A stretch of DNA of 64,000 nucleotides, taken from positions 1,116,001-1,180,000 of the forward strand of contig NZ_CP151274.1 of assembly GCF_051131135.1 (NCBI RefSeq), given 5' to 3'. The notes beneath the pieces are model-generated. The model was not told the DNA's origin. It did no database searches and saw only the letters and a program-made list of their open reading frames with translations. This DNA comes from Thermogladius sp023256015 (lineage in GTDB: Archaea > Thermoproteota > Thermoprotei_A > Sulfolobales > Desulfurococcaceae). The position numbers and the translations under genes were made by a program. Below are positions 48,763-57,586 of this stretch, one piece after another; position 1 is the first letter of the stretch, and each line of letters opens with the position of its first letter.

Positions 48763-50918
48763 ATGAATAGGGCACTCGTCCTCGCAATAGTGCTCGCAGT
48801 CCTATTGGTCTCGGTCACACCGCCGAGTTACGCCTCGTACAAGCCTCCGGCGTCTAAAGTCGTACTACTGAGTATAGACGCGCTCAGGTCGGACATGGTC
48901 TGGGACATGCTGTTGAACAGGTCGGTCTTCGCTACCGAGTTGCCCGGGTTCAGGTACATCTTCGAGCACGGCTACTTGGCTAGGGGGATGGTCGTCAGCT
49001 TCCCGTCCTCGACTGCTGTGAGCCACGCAGTGATATCCACGGGCGCCCCACCGGGCGTCACAGGCATCACGGGCAACGCCATCCACCTGCCCGGGACACC
49101 GCTAACCGCGACTTTCTCCGGTTTCAATGGCTCAATGCTCTTGGCTGAGCCCCTCTGGATGGCCGCCGATAGGCAGGGCCTTAAGGCCGTGGTGGCCGCT
49201 TTCCCGCAGAGCGACCCGTGGGCTTGGGAGGGGAAGATGAGGAGCTCGATGGTGTTCAACCCCTACGACTCCTTCATGGGCCCGCCGTCCTACTCGGCCC
49301 TCTACACGACCAACCGCTCGGTCCCCGCCGCCTACTACGTGAACGTGACGGAGGCCTCCGGCTGGTCCGGTAGTTTGCCCGGGCTCACCGTGTACAAGGC
49401 CTGGGAGGCTTCATTCACGTTCGGCGACGAGACATGGTACTTCTACATAGTAGACACCACCGGCTCGGGCACCCCCGACAGGGTCGCTATAGTCCCGAGG
49501 TCTAAGGACCTGAGTAACGCCCTGGCTGTCCTTCGAGAGGGGGAGTGGAGCAAGCCCCTGAACACAACCCTCGTCTACAAGGGGAACACCTACGTTATAG
49601 CGCCGCTCTTCAAGGCCCTCAACCTCTCCTTGACAAACTTCAGGGTATACAGGAGCCTCACGAGGCCGTTTGAGACCGCAACTAGGTGGTTCAGTAATAG
49701 GGATGTTGCCTGGAGGGTTTGGAACGAGGTCGTGACGAAGACGGGTATGATAACGGACGGCGACTACTTCGGTCTTGTAAACGGCTGGTACGACGAGGAC
49801 ACCTACATGGAGACGGTTTACTTCGCGAACAGGTTCTTCATGGAGTTCACGAGGTGGCTTATCAAGGACACAGACTGGAACCTCTTGATGACCTACACCC
49901 CGATAGTAGACAACGTCTACCACCAGTTCCTCGGCCTGACAGACATGAGCATGCCCTACTACGACCCGAAGACAGCACCCAAGTACGTCAACTACGTGAA
50001 GCAGGCTGTGAAGTGGGCTGACGAGTTCGTACAAATGATACTCACGGAGGTCGACCTCTCGAACACGGCGGTCATCGTTGTGTCGGACCACGGCCAGTGG
50101 CCCGTGGCCAAGCTGGTGTACGTAAACAACATCCTCGAGAACGCCGGCCTCTTGAAGAGGAGTGGTGGAGTAGTCCTACTGAACGAGACGGTTGCGTGGT
50201 ACAACGGGTACAACCAGGTATTCATCAACTTGAAGGGTAGGGAGGCAGGCGGGATCGTAGACCCGTCAGACTACGACAGCGTAGTCGCAAAGGTCATGGA
50301 CGTCCTCGCCTCTGTCAGAGACCCCGTGACTCAGGAGCCGGTGTTCAGCGTGGTCATGAAGAAGAGCGAGGCCGCTGCCTTCGGTCTCTGGGGGACAGGG
50401 TCGGGGACGTGGTTATCAGCGCGAAGCCCGGCTACGCTCCATTGGGAGGCTTCTCCCCCACCGGGAGCCCGTTTGTCGACGTAGTCCCGCTGAAGACCAT
50501 TACCGCTAACCACCAGGACCTGCCCTACTACCCCGAGCTCTACGCGGTCTTCGCCGCAGTGGGGGCCGGCGTCGGGCGCGGCGTCCTCGGGCTGGTCCAG
50601 TCCACCAGCGTAGCGCCGACTATTGCCGCGCTGCTCGGCATACAGCCACCGCTGAACTCTACTGGGACCCCACTACCGATAACGAGCCCCATATTCACAG
50701 TGTCGGTGGAGACGAAGACGGAGACGGTCACCTCGTACGTAACGTCTACAGTCACAGCGTGGCAGACCCTAACACAGACAAGTACTAGGACCGAGACCTC
50801 TGTCAGCCTCGTGACCGTTACGGAGAGGTACACCGACCCCGTTTACGTAGGCTCGCTAGTGGCTATCGTGGTAATCGGGTACGTCGCCGTCCTCCTGGCT
50901 AGGAGGAAGATCAAGTAG
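48763..50918 (+). CDS. Membrane-anchored alkaline-phosphatase-superfamily phosphodiesterase, frameshifted
   Basis: A surface-facing type I phosphodiesterase/nucleotide pyrophosphatase. A signal peptide leads to VVLLSIDALRSDMVWDML (metal Asp), SFPSSTAVSHAVISTG (nucleophile Thr/Ser region), TPIVDNVYHQFLG and VVSDHGQWPVAK (metal Asp-His). The first frame ends at 50484 after a non-homologous tail. The family sequence continues in another frame: GLWG, then DRVGDVVISAKPGYAPLGG, on to a Thr-rich stalk and a C-terminal transmembrane helix (50409-50918). The switch is at the G5 run 50390-50394; one more G would restore a single 718-residue protein. Sequencing error, recent mutation or slippage are the options. 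Confidence 0.85.
50409..50918 (+). CDS. C-terminal part of the phosphodiesterase after the frameshift
   Basis: Open frame of 169 codons carrying the end of the catalytic domain (KPGYAPLGG, NHQDLPYYPELYAVFAAVG, QSTSVAPTIAALLGIQPP), a Thr/Ser-rich stalk (about residues 95-140) and the membrane anchor (VGSLVAIVVIGYVAVLLARRKIK). On its own it lacks the catalytic metals, so it makes sense only as the continuation of the frame begun at 48763. The GTG at 50409 has no obvious ribosome site. Confidence 0.75.
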   Translation: MVISAKPGYAPLGGFSPTGSPFVDVVPLKTITANHQDLPYYPELYAVFAAVGAGVGRGVLGLVQSTSVAPTIAALLGIQPPLNSTGTPLPITSPIFTVSVETKTETVTSYVTSTVTAWQTLTQTSTRTETSVSLVTVTERYTDPVYVGSLVAIVVIGYVAVLLARRKIK

Positions 50919-50957
50919 TTTTTCCCTTCCAAACAACCAAAGCCCTTCGCGTTAGTC

Positions 50958-50979
50958 CTTTACAGGCTGTCCTGTAAGG
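50958..50979 (+). terminator. Hairpin downstream of the phosphodiesterase
   Basis: TTACAGG (50960-50966) and CCTGTAA (50971-50977) form a perfect 7-base stem with loop CTGT, extendable by a U-G and a C-G pair. A TTTTT run right after the stop (50919) is the other likely termination signal. Confidence 0.4.
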
Positions 50980-51450
50980 TCGACCAACACACTACAGAGG
51001 CTGGTTCATCCCCTCCCATCCCACACCCGGTACGCACAGGCGTCGATGGCTGGCGTGATGTAACCTTTGCGACCCTCTAGAGGGGTGTGTACAACCTGCA
51101 ACGTCCAACTCCGTCGGCCTGACTCGTGAATCTGACCTTGTACCAACCCTGCTGTACCCGCGGCGGTTGATCTCAAGTGTTATAGCGCTAGCGGCATCGC
51201 CAAGCAACAGCGTGCAGCTGCTCTCTCACTAAGCCACCTGTGTACTCCAGCTTCATACCCTATGCTCCGAGAGAGTGCGTTCGCGAGCCCCTTAAGCCCC
51301 GTACCCTGGTAGGTGGGGTCTTGGGCGAAAAGCGACTTGCCGCTACTCGCTGGGAGTACAGTGTACCGTGGCCAACGTCTAAACGGGGGGAAACAAGTTC
51401 TCTAGTACTAGCTGGTGGGTGGCAAAACCCCGAAGATCGCCGGTCCTATC
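50980..51450. other. Long non-coding stretch without identified content
   Basis: About 470 bases without a convincing gene. A 72-codon frame (51240-51458) and a minus-strand 71-codon frame (50992-51207) are open, but both have unusual composition (rich in Arg, Pro, Trp, Gly) and no family I know. A 12-base palindrome CCCTCTAGAGGG is at 51073-51084. It could be a decayed gene or hold an unrecognised RNA. Confidence 0.4.
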
Positions 51451-51460
51451 CTTATTAGAA
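51451..51460 (+). promoter_or_regulatory. TATA box of the diflavin flavoprotein gene
   Basis: CTTATTAGAA predicts transcription from about 51481, nine bases before the ATG at 51490. Confidence 0.55.
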
Positions 51461-51489
51461 TTCACTGATATAACGGAGTGTGAGGGTCT

Positions 51490-52734
51490 ATGTTGCCGGC
51501 TTACTCGGTGGAGGACCACGGGTCATTCCAGGTGGTCACAGGCGAGGTAAAGCCCGGCGTCAGGGTTCTGAAGCTGGTCGACGGCGAGACTAGGTTCTTC
51601 GAGGCCCTCTGGGAGATCCCAGAGGGCGTTTCCTACAACGCCTACGTAGTCGACTACGGGGAGGGCGCAATCCTCGTAGACGGCTGGAAAACGGGCTACG
51701 GCCCCCTCCTCGTCGACAAGCTTAGGCAGCTGGGCGTCTTGGACAGGCTCAGCCACGTTGTCGTCAACCACATGGAGCCCGACCACTCGGGGTCCCTACC
51801 CGAGGTGCTCGAGGCTAGAAAGGGTTTGAGGGTCCTCGGCCACCCCCTGACCAAGAAGCTCATCAAGGACTTCTACGGGTTGGAGCCCGACTTCAAGCCG
51901 GTGGCCGACGGCGAGAGGCTGCCGGTGGGCCCGCTAACCCTTAGGTTCAGCCACGTCCCGTGGCTCCACTGGCCAGAGACCATCGTGACGCAGGTGGAGG
52001 AGCTGGGCGTGCTCTTCACCTGCGACGTCTTCGGCTCCTTCGGTTCCCACAGGGCCGTGGCTTTAAGAGAGCTCGGCGAGGAGCAGAGGAGGGAGTACTA
52101 CGCCCTCGCACGGAAGTACTTCGCCGACGTGGTGGCCCACTACAGGGACTTCTTGGTCAAGGCGTCCGGTAAGCTAAAAGAGGCGATATCGGCGAGCGAG
52201 CTTGTGGCACCCGGCCACGGGCTCGTCCTAGATAGAGCGGAGGCGAGCGGTCTACTCGACCTATACCTGGACTGGTCGACTAGCAGAGGCGGTAAGGTCG
52301 TGCTGCTATACGCCTCCATGTACGGGCACTCTGAGAGGCTAGTGGTGGAGTTGAGCCGGCGCCTCAAAGAAGAGGGCGTGGAGGTCAGCTCGCACGGTTT
52401 CACCGACAAGCACCGGCACCACGTCAGCGAAATCGTCAACGGCGCCCTCGGAGCCGGCCTAGTAGTGGTCGTCTCGACCGTCTACGAGAACAGTACGTTC
52501 CCCCTCGTCAAGTACACGCTCGAGCTGGTGGCGCACAAGACGGGCTGCGGTAAGGTGCTATTCGTAGACGTCCACGGCTGGGGAGGCAAAGGCGCCGAGG
52601 CTAAGAAGCTGCTGGAGTCTCTGGGCTGCTCCGACGTAGCAGTGCTCGAGCTAAAGCCCTTCGAGGCGTCGACTAGTGCCGAGAGAGTAGTCCAGCAGGT
52701 GCTGGGCCTCCTCGCCAGGCGACCGGGCCGCTAG
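51490..52734 (+). CDS. A-type flavoprotein (FprA/flavodiiron protein)
   Basis: A 414-residue flavodiiron protein that reduces O2 (or NO) to water. The metallo-beta-lactamase-like domain carries the di-iron motif HxExDH at His94, Glu96, Asp98 and His99 (NHMEPDHSGS), with further ligands in TCDVFGSFG and APGHGLVL. From about residue 273 a flavodoxin domain follows (VVLLYASMYGHSERLVVEL; VVVSTVYENSTFP). It protects an anaerobe from oxygen. No rubredoxin gene is adjacent. Single-gene unit with its own TATA box. Confidence 0.94.
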   Translation: MLPAYSVEDHGSFQVVTGEVKPGVRVLKLVDGETRFFEALWEIPEGVSYNAYVVDYGEGAILVDGWKTGYGPLLVDKLRQLGVLDRLSHVVVNHMEPDHSGSLPEVLEARKGLRVLGHPLTKKLIKDFYGLEPDFKPVADGERLPVGPLTLRFSHVPWLHWPETIVTQVEELGVLFTCDVFGSFGSHRAVALRELGEEQRREYYALARKYFADVVAHYRDFLVKASGKLKEAISASELVAPGHGLVLDRAEASGLLDLYLDWSTSRGGKVVLLYASMYGHSERLVVELSRRLKEEGVEVSSHGFTDKHRHHVSEIVNGALGAGLVVVVSTVYENSTFPLVKYTLELVAHKTGCGKVLFVDVHGWGGKGAEAKKLLESLGCSDVAVLELKPFEASTSAERVVQQVLGLLARRPGR

Positions 52735-52919
52735 GGGGTTCGTGAAAAGGACGGCGCGGGGACCAACGGGGGGCCCGATGTTCTCGGTGGTGGGTATGGG
52801 GGTGATGCTCGGTAGTTACAAGTAGTCTGCCCGAATGGGAGTGGGGCTCGCCTACCTCATCGGGTCTAATGGCGTCCTTTTCCCCTACCCCGCCTCCGCC
52901 CAGCCCCGTTGTAGCCCTC

Positions 52920-53705
52920 TCAATGGCTAGCGCCACGCATACTACGCGCTATCTCGGCTAGCCTGGTCTTTATGAAGTCCAGTGCCTCCGCGAGCACTTG
53001 GTTGTTGTCGTACGAGCCTAGTATGGCCTGGAGCTCGTTTTTGGGCCTCTTCTTGAGCTCTCTCACCTCCTCCACCAGGGCGGGCATGGCCCTCACAATG
53101 TTGTCTACGATCGTTATGCTCGCCGCCCTCGCGGTCCTAGAGAGCGGGTTGAGGTCGACCGCGATGACGGTCTTACCCATCCGTCTAAGGGCCTCCGTCC
53201 TGTCCCCGTCCTCGAGGGGTACCAGTATGACGTCCGCTACGAGGATCCCCCTGGGGCTCACCCTCCTCCTCTCGCTGAACAGCTCCGGTATGGTCGCGGA
53301 GGCGTCATCGCCGACCCCCAGCACCTCTCGTGCGCCAGCCTCTCTCAGGACACTGGCGATCAGCTCCTCTCTCTCGCGTGTTCTGTAGAAGAGGTTCACC
53401 TCGATCTTCGCCGGGACCTCTTCCGCGAGCCTTACAACGTGCTCTGCGACGAGAGCGGCCGTGTTGCCGTTGACAGATATGACCGGGTGCTTCGCTAGGA
53501 GTAGCGCGGCGGCTGCGGCCCTCACCGCCTTACGGGCGAACTCCCTCGTCTCCTCCCCTATCAGGTAGTCGAAGCACTCGCCCCGCCCATGGGCTATGAG
53601 ACCCTCTGGGACGACGTACCCCCTCTTAAAGCCTTCGACCAGCCTCTCCCTTATCAGCAGGCTCTCCCGCCTCGGGTGGCTCGGTGGAATGTACAAGCCC
53701 GACAC
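52920..53705 (-). CDS. 4-Phosphopantoate--beta-alanine ligase (phosphopantothenate synthetase)
   Basis: Makes 4'-phosphopantothenate from phosphopantoate and beta-alanine with ATP, the archaeal replacement of bacterial PanC. The family signature is clear: YIPPSHPRRESLL, GLIAHGRGECFDYLIGE, PVISVNGNTAALV and GVGDDASATIPEL. The frame is open to 53729, but the conserved start is GTG 53705 (or TTG 53696), which already lies about 80 bases inside the pantoate kinase gene. It ends the pan operon. Confidence 0.93.
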   Translation of the reverse strand: MSGLYIPPSHPRRESLLIRERLVEGFKRGYVVPEGLIAHGRGECFDYLIGEETREFARKAVRAAAAALLLAKHPVISVNGNTAALVAEHVVRLAEEVPAKIEVNLFYRTREREELIASVLREAGAREVLGVGDDASATIPELFSERRRVSPRGILVADVILVPLEDGDRTEALRRMGKTVIAVDLNPLSRTARAASITIVDNIVRAMPALVEEVRELKKRPKNELQAILGSYDNNQVLAEALDFIKTRLAEIARSMRGASH

Positions 53706-54534
53706 CTTTCTCCGACACCGTCGTCTCAAACGTGTTTAGCCCACGACCCTTTAATAAAGAGGCAAGGTCGTGGCTCCACTCCCTCTCAACCCATACCACG
53801 AGGGCGCTCTTCTTCAAGTAGAACCCCGCCACCCCCCTAACGCCCGCGAGCAGGTCTTCCACCCTGCTGTAGTCGAAAAGCCTCCTCGTGAAGGACCTCG
53901 ACAGCTCGAAGAAGAGGGTGGGGTCGCGAGCCTCCAAGAGCCTCTCCACGGCTCTCTCAACCAGCTCCCGGGCCCACGGGCCTAGCCTGGAGAGAACCGC
54001 CGGCGTGGGCTCAGACCCCGGCAGCTCGGCGACTACAAGCGTGGGCTTGAGACCCCTCACAACCACGGCCTCCCCGACGCCCGGGGGTCCGGGCCTGGTC
54101 CTGACCACTAGGCCCCCGTGGAACTGGGCCATTACGTCCCCGAGACCCGTACTGTGCTCTACCTCGGCTACGTGGGCGCTCCACGTCGACCTCTCGGAGA
54201 CTCCTCTGCCCAGAGCCGCCGAGATCAGGGTGCTGAGGGAGAGCGACAGGGCGCTGGACAGGGCGAAGCCCTTACCCAGGCCTACAGGAGACGACGCGGA
54301 TACGCCTAAGTTGAAGCCCTCCAGCCCGCAGATCCTGCGGGCGTGGCCCTCCAGCGCCCTTACCCCGTTGACCTCAACCCAGCAGCCGCTACCAGTGGGC
54401 CTCGCGACTACCCAGAGGTCTAGGACGAGCCCGGCCCCTAAACTACCCGTGTGCAGGGCGTCGGGGCCTTTGACCGGGGCCCAGAAGCCGGATACGTGGA
54501 GGGGGACGCGGGCGAAAACTCCCTCCTTGCTCAA
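53626..54534 (-). CDS. Pantoate kinase (GHMP family)
   Basis: Phosphorylates pantoate to 4-phosphopantoate. A 302-residue GHMP kinase whose ATP loop is SSPVGLGKGFALSSALSLSL (about 81-100), with AGLVLDLWVVARPTG at the N-terminus and STGLGDVMAQFHGGLVVR as motif 2. Homologues end near NTFETTVSEKGVGLV; here a further about 20 residues are read out of frame over the start of the next gene. The upstream iPGM gene ends six bases before its start. Confidence 0.9.
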   Translation of the reverse strand: MSKEGVFARVPLHVSGFWAPVKGPDALHTGSLGAGLVLDLWVVARPTGSGCWVEVNGVRALEGHARRICGLEGFNLGVSASSPVGLGKGFALSSALSLSLSTLISAALGRGVSERSTWSAHVAEVEHSTGLGDVMAQFHGGLVVRTRPGPPGVGEAVVVRGLKPTLVVAELPGSEPTPAVLSRLGPWARELVERAVERLLEARDPTLFFELSRSFTRRLFDYSRVEDLLAGVRGVAGFYLKKSALVVWVEREWSHDLASLLKGRGLNTFETTVSEKGVGLVHSTEPPEAGEPADKGEAGRRL

Positions 54535-54540
54535 CGGCTT

Positions 54541-55821
54541 CTACACCAAGAACCTGGAGTAGAGGTCTGGGAGCAGCTGCCACCCGTGCTCGTAGACCCC
54601 CAGCCTCCCCCCGGCGCACTTCCTCTCCGTGAAGGCGTCCACGTCGTCTGGCGCGACGCCCTCCGCGTTGAAGACCACTGGGACCGGGTCGTCGGTGTGC
54701 GCCCCCACGCTAGGCGGGGTGGAGTGGTCGGCTGTCACTATCACGGCGAGCCTGCTCGGCCTGTTCTCGACCAGGAGGCTCACGTAGTACTTGTCTATCT
54801 CCTCGATCCTCCTCTTCTTCAGCTCGAAGTCCCCGTCGTGCCCGGGCTCGTCCGGCCCTTTGAGGTGGACGTACACGATCTCGTTGTTGCTGAGCGCCTT
54901 CATAGTTGCCTCGAACCTCTCCTCGTAGTCCCTCCTCGGGTCCCCGCTCGGGGGGTCGAGTACCACTGTCTCGGCGCCGAATATCCGGCCTATACCGACC
55001 TCGACGGGCATCTCGGCGAGGACTGCGAACCTGCACTTGTACTTCTCCGTCAGCGGTGTAGCTCTAGGTAGCGACCCTCCGGCGTCTCTGAGGAGGATCG
55101 CGTTGGCCGGGGGCAGGCCCCTCCTCCGCCTCTCCTCGTTCACCGGGTGTTTGTCTAGGACCTCTATTGCTTTCTCCACGAAGGCGTTCGCGAGCTCGGC
55201 GGCCGCCCTCGCCTCGGGCGTGTCCTCGAGGGGCTCTACCCTCGCTACGTACGGCTTGAAGTCCTTCACCGCCACGCTTATCAGCCCCTTCCTCACGTAG
55301 GCGGGGTCGTTGTTGCTCACCATGGGGGAGAGCCTGCGGGAGCGGCTCCCGATTATCACCACTGCTCTGTGCCCGATCGTGGCCTTGACTCTCGCGTAGC
55401 CGTCGTGTATCCCCAGCTCCATGCCGTCTAGTTGCCCGGCAAGAACCTTAGCCTCCTCGCTCGAGAGGCTCCTGCCCACCCTCCTGTCTACTATCCGCCA
55501 AGTAGAGGCCTCGATAGTGGCGAAGTTCGACCTGAAGGCGATCTCGTAGCCCTCCTTGAAGGACATGCCCGCGCCAACCGCCTCTATAGGCCCCCTCCCG
55601 GTGTACACCTCGTGGGGGTCGTAGCCCAGCAGCGATATCACCGCCTCGTCGCTCTCCGGCGCTACCCCCCTGCCCACGGTGTACATCAGGCCGCAGACCC
55701 CGTACTTCGCGAGCTTGTCTAGGTATGGCTTGTGGGCCGCCTCAAGCGTTGTGACGGGGTCGCTCAACCTGTCCGAGGCCCCGTCGATGACGAGGTAGAG
55801 TAGCTTGTACTTCAAGCCCAT
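54541..55821 (-). CDS. apgM: 2,3-Bisphosphoglycerate-independent phosphoglycerate mutase (archaeal)
   Basis: Interconverts 3- and 2-phosphoglycerate. A 426-residue alkaline-phosphatase-superfamily enzyme of the archaeal aPGM type: YLVIDGASDRLSDPVTTLEAA, the nucleophile Ser in APESDEAVISLLGYDP, and metal residues in HLKGPDEPGHDGDF and VTADHSTPPSVGAHTDDPVP. It is a glycolytic gene placed inside the pantothenate operon, with gaps of 17 and 6 bases to its neighbours. Confidence 0.94.
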   Translation of the reverse strand: MGLKYKLLYLVIDGASDRLSDPVTTLEAAHKPYLDKLAKYGVCGLMYTVGRGVAPESDEAVISLLGYDPHEVYTGRGPIEAVGAGMSFKEGYEIAFRSNFATIEASTWRIVDRRVGRSLSSEEAKVLAGQLDGMELGIHDGYARVKATIGHRAVVIIGSRSRRLSPMVSNNDPAYVRKGLISVAVKDFKPYVARVEPLEDTPEARAAAELANAFVEKAIEVLDKHPVNEERRRRGLPPANAILLRDAGGSLPRATPLTEKYKCRFAVLAEMPVEVGIGRIFGAETVVLDPPSGDPRRDYEERFEATMKALSNNEIVYVHLKGPDEPGHDGDFELKKRRIEEIDKYYVSLLVENRPSRLAVIVTADHSTPPSVGAHTDDPVPVVFNAEGVAPDDVDAFTERKCAGGRLGVYEHGWQLLPDLYSRFLV

Positions 55822-55838
55822 TTAAACCCCCTGTTTAA

Positions 55839-56660
55839 CTACTCGCCGCCTCGATTATAAGCTTCCGAGAAAAACGAGTGCTCCCTCCCGGGGAACAGGC
55901 CGGCCTTCACCTCCCGCACGTACTCGGACACAGCACTAAGGATGGCGCCCCTCAGGTCGGCGTACTTCTTGGCGAACGGGGGAGTCGACTCCGATAGTCC
56001 CAGCACGTCGTGGAGGACCAGTATCTGCCCGTCGCACATCCAGCCGCTGCCGATGCATATGGTCGGCACCGAGACCTGCTTTGTGATCTCAGCGGCTACG
56101 TCGGCGGCGGTGAACTCTATGACTATCGCGAAGACCCCGGCCTTCTCTATCTCCCTCGCGTCCTCGACGATCCTCTCTACCTCAGACGCCTTCACCCCCC
56201 TCCTCCTGTAGCCCCCGAGGACCAAGTACCTCTGGGGCGTCAGCCCGATGTGGCCCATGACAGGGATGCCGGCTCTGACCATGGCCTTTATGACGTCTGC
56301 CATCTCGGCTCCCCCCTCGATCTTGACGGCCTCGGCCCCCTTCTTGAGCATCAGGCCAGCGTTGTAGACAGCGTCCTCGACGCTCGCCTCGTAGCTTAGG
56401 AAGGGCATGTCGCCCACTAGCAGCGCCCTCGGCTTAGCCCTCGCGGCGCTCTCCACGTGGAGCAGCATCATGTCCATCGACACCGGGAGTGTGGAGGGGA
56501 GGCCGTGCACGACCATGCCCACGCTGTCTCCTACGAGGATTATGTCGACCCCCGCCTGGTCCACGATCTTAGTCGTGGTGTAGTCGTAGGCTGTTATAGC
56601 GGCTATTTTCTCGGAGCCCTTCTTCTTCATGATGTCTCTAACTGTGACCTTCTTGCTCAT
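55839..56660 (-). CDS. panB: Ketopantoate hydroxymethyltransferase
   Basis: Transfers a one-carbon unit from methylene-tetrahydro(methano)pterin to 2-ketoisovalerate, giving ketopantoate. A 273-residue TIM barrel with ITAYDYTTTKIVDQAG, the Mg site VGDSVGMVVHGLPST, GHIGLTPQ and the catalytic Glu in VIEFTAADVAAEIT. It overlaps the end of panE by 23 bases. Confidence 0.96.
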   Translation of the reverse strand: MSKKVTVRDIMKKKGSEKIAAITAYDYTTTKIVDQAGVDIILVGDSVGMVVHGLPSTLPVSMDMMLLHVESAARAKPRALLVGDMPFLSYEASVEDAVYNAGLMLKKGAEAVKIEGGAEMADVIKAMVRAGIPVMGHIGLTPQRYLVLGGYRRRGVKASEVERIVEDAREIEKAGVFAIVIEFTAADVAAEITKQVSVPTICIGSGWMCDGQILVLHDVLGLSESTPPFAKKYADLRGAILSAVSEYVREVKAGLFPGREHSFFSEAYNRGGE

Positions 56661-57585
56661 GCCATCCCTCGATCAAGTGTATTAGTAGTGTGATAACCTT
56701 GTTCACGCTTATATTCCAACCAGCGGACTCTAGGGTCCTCGCCACGAACCCGTTGATGTAGTCTACCTCGGTCCTCCTCCCCCTCATCAAGTCCTGCGCC
56801 ATACTCGAGTAGTTCTCACCCGTCGCCCTCGCCCCGTTGAGGACGTGCCTGAGGAGCTTCTCCCTGTCGAGCGAGACGCCGTGGAGCCTCGCCGCCTCTA
56901 CGACCTCGCCCAGTATCATCTCCACCAGGGGCCTCGCCTCCTCCAGCAACACGACCTTGTTCTTGGCGCGGGCGATCGCCGTCAGGGGGTTCACGACGCT
57001 GTTCAAGCCGAGCTTGAGCCACCTGTAGAAGTCTATGTCGTCCACCACCTTGACGTCGCAGCCGCCTCTCCTGAGCGACTCGGCCAGCTCGTCGAGGCCT
57101 CCGCACCACCCTCTCCTCGACCCGACGACAACGGAGTTGCCTCCCGTGTGCTTCACGTAGTCGTCTCTAACCCTCTCAGCCCCGAAGTAGACGACGCCGG
57201 CCGCTACGCACTTGTCGGGGAAGGCCTCCTCGGCCAGCTCGAGACTCCCGAGCCCGTTCTGCACCATTAGGATCGAGCGGGCCGACCTCGAGACCGCCCT
57301 CATCAAGTCCATCGTGGAGGGGACGTCGACGGCCTTAACTGCGTTTATAACGTAGCCGCACTCCACCCCGGTCTCGGTGTAGAGGAGGGGCCTTACGCGG
57401 ACTAGGCTCGTGCCACCCCCGAACTCTACTAGAACTCCACCCGTCCTCTCGATCGCCTTCACGGACTCGCTCCTCCTGTAGAAGACGGCGATCTCCTGCC
57501 CCGGGTCCCCCCTCGACAGGTAGAAGGCTAGAACGGACCCTACAGCACCCCCTCCCACGACACAGTACTTGGCGTAGACAGGCAT
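56638..57585 (-). CDS. panE: Ketopantoate reductase
   Basis: Reduces ketopantoate to pantoate with NAD(P)H. From ATG 57585 (MPVYAKYCVVGGGAVGS) the protein is 315 residues; the frame is open upstream to 57672 but that part is composition-biased and lies inside the ThiN gene. Rossmann motif GGGAVGSVLAFYLSRG, catalytic Lys in FYRWLKLGLNSVVNPLTAI, and the Asn/Glu pocket match the 2-dehydropantoate reductase family. One base separates it from the ThiN gene. Confidence 0.94.
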   Translation of the reverse strand: MPVYAKYCVVGGGAVGSVLAFYLSRGDPGQEIAVFYRRSESVKAIERTGGVLVEFGGGTSLVRVRPLLYTETGVECGYVINAVKAVDVPSTMDLMRAVSRSARSILMVQNGLGSLELAEEAFPDKCVAAGVVYFGAERVRDDYVKHTGGNSVVVGSRRGWCGGLDELAESLRRGGCDVKVVDDIDFYRWLKLGLNSVVNPLTAIARAKNKVVLLEEARPLVEMILGEVVEAARLHGVSLDREKLLRHVLNGARATGENYSSMAQDLMRGRRTEVDYINGFVARTLESAGWNISVNKVITLLIHLIEGWHEQEGHS

Positions 57586-57586
57586 G

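Noticed and set aside
51057..51140. Possible C/D sRNA around GTGATGT and the CTGA copies near 51120 and 51133
   Set aside because: The box C is poor and box spacings do not fit.
51240..51458. 72-codon frame as a gene
   Set aside because: Unusual composition, no ribosome site and no known family; kept only as a note for the gap.
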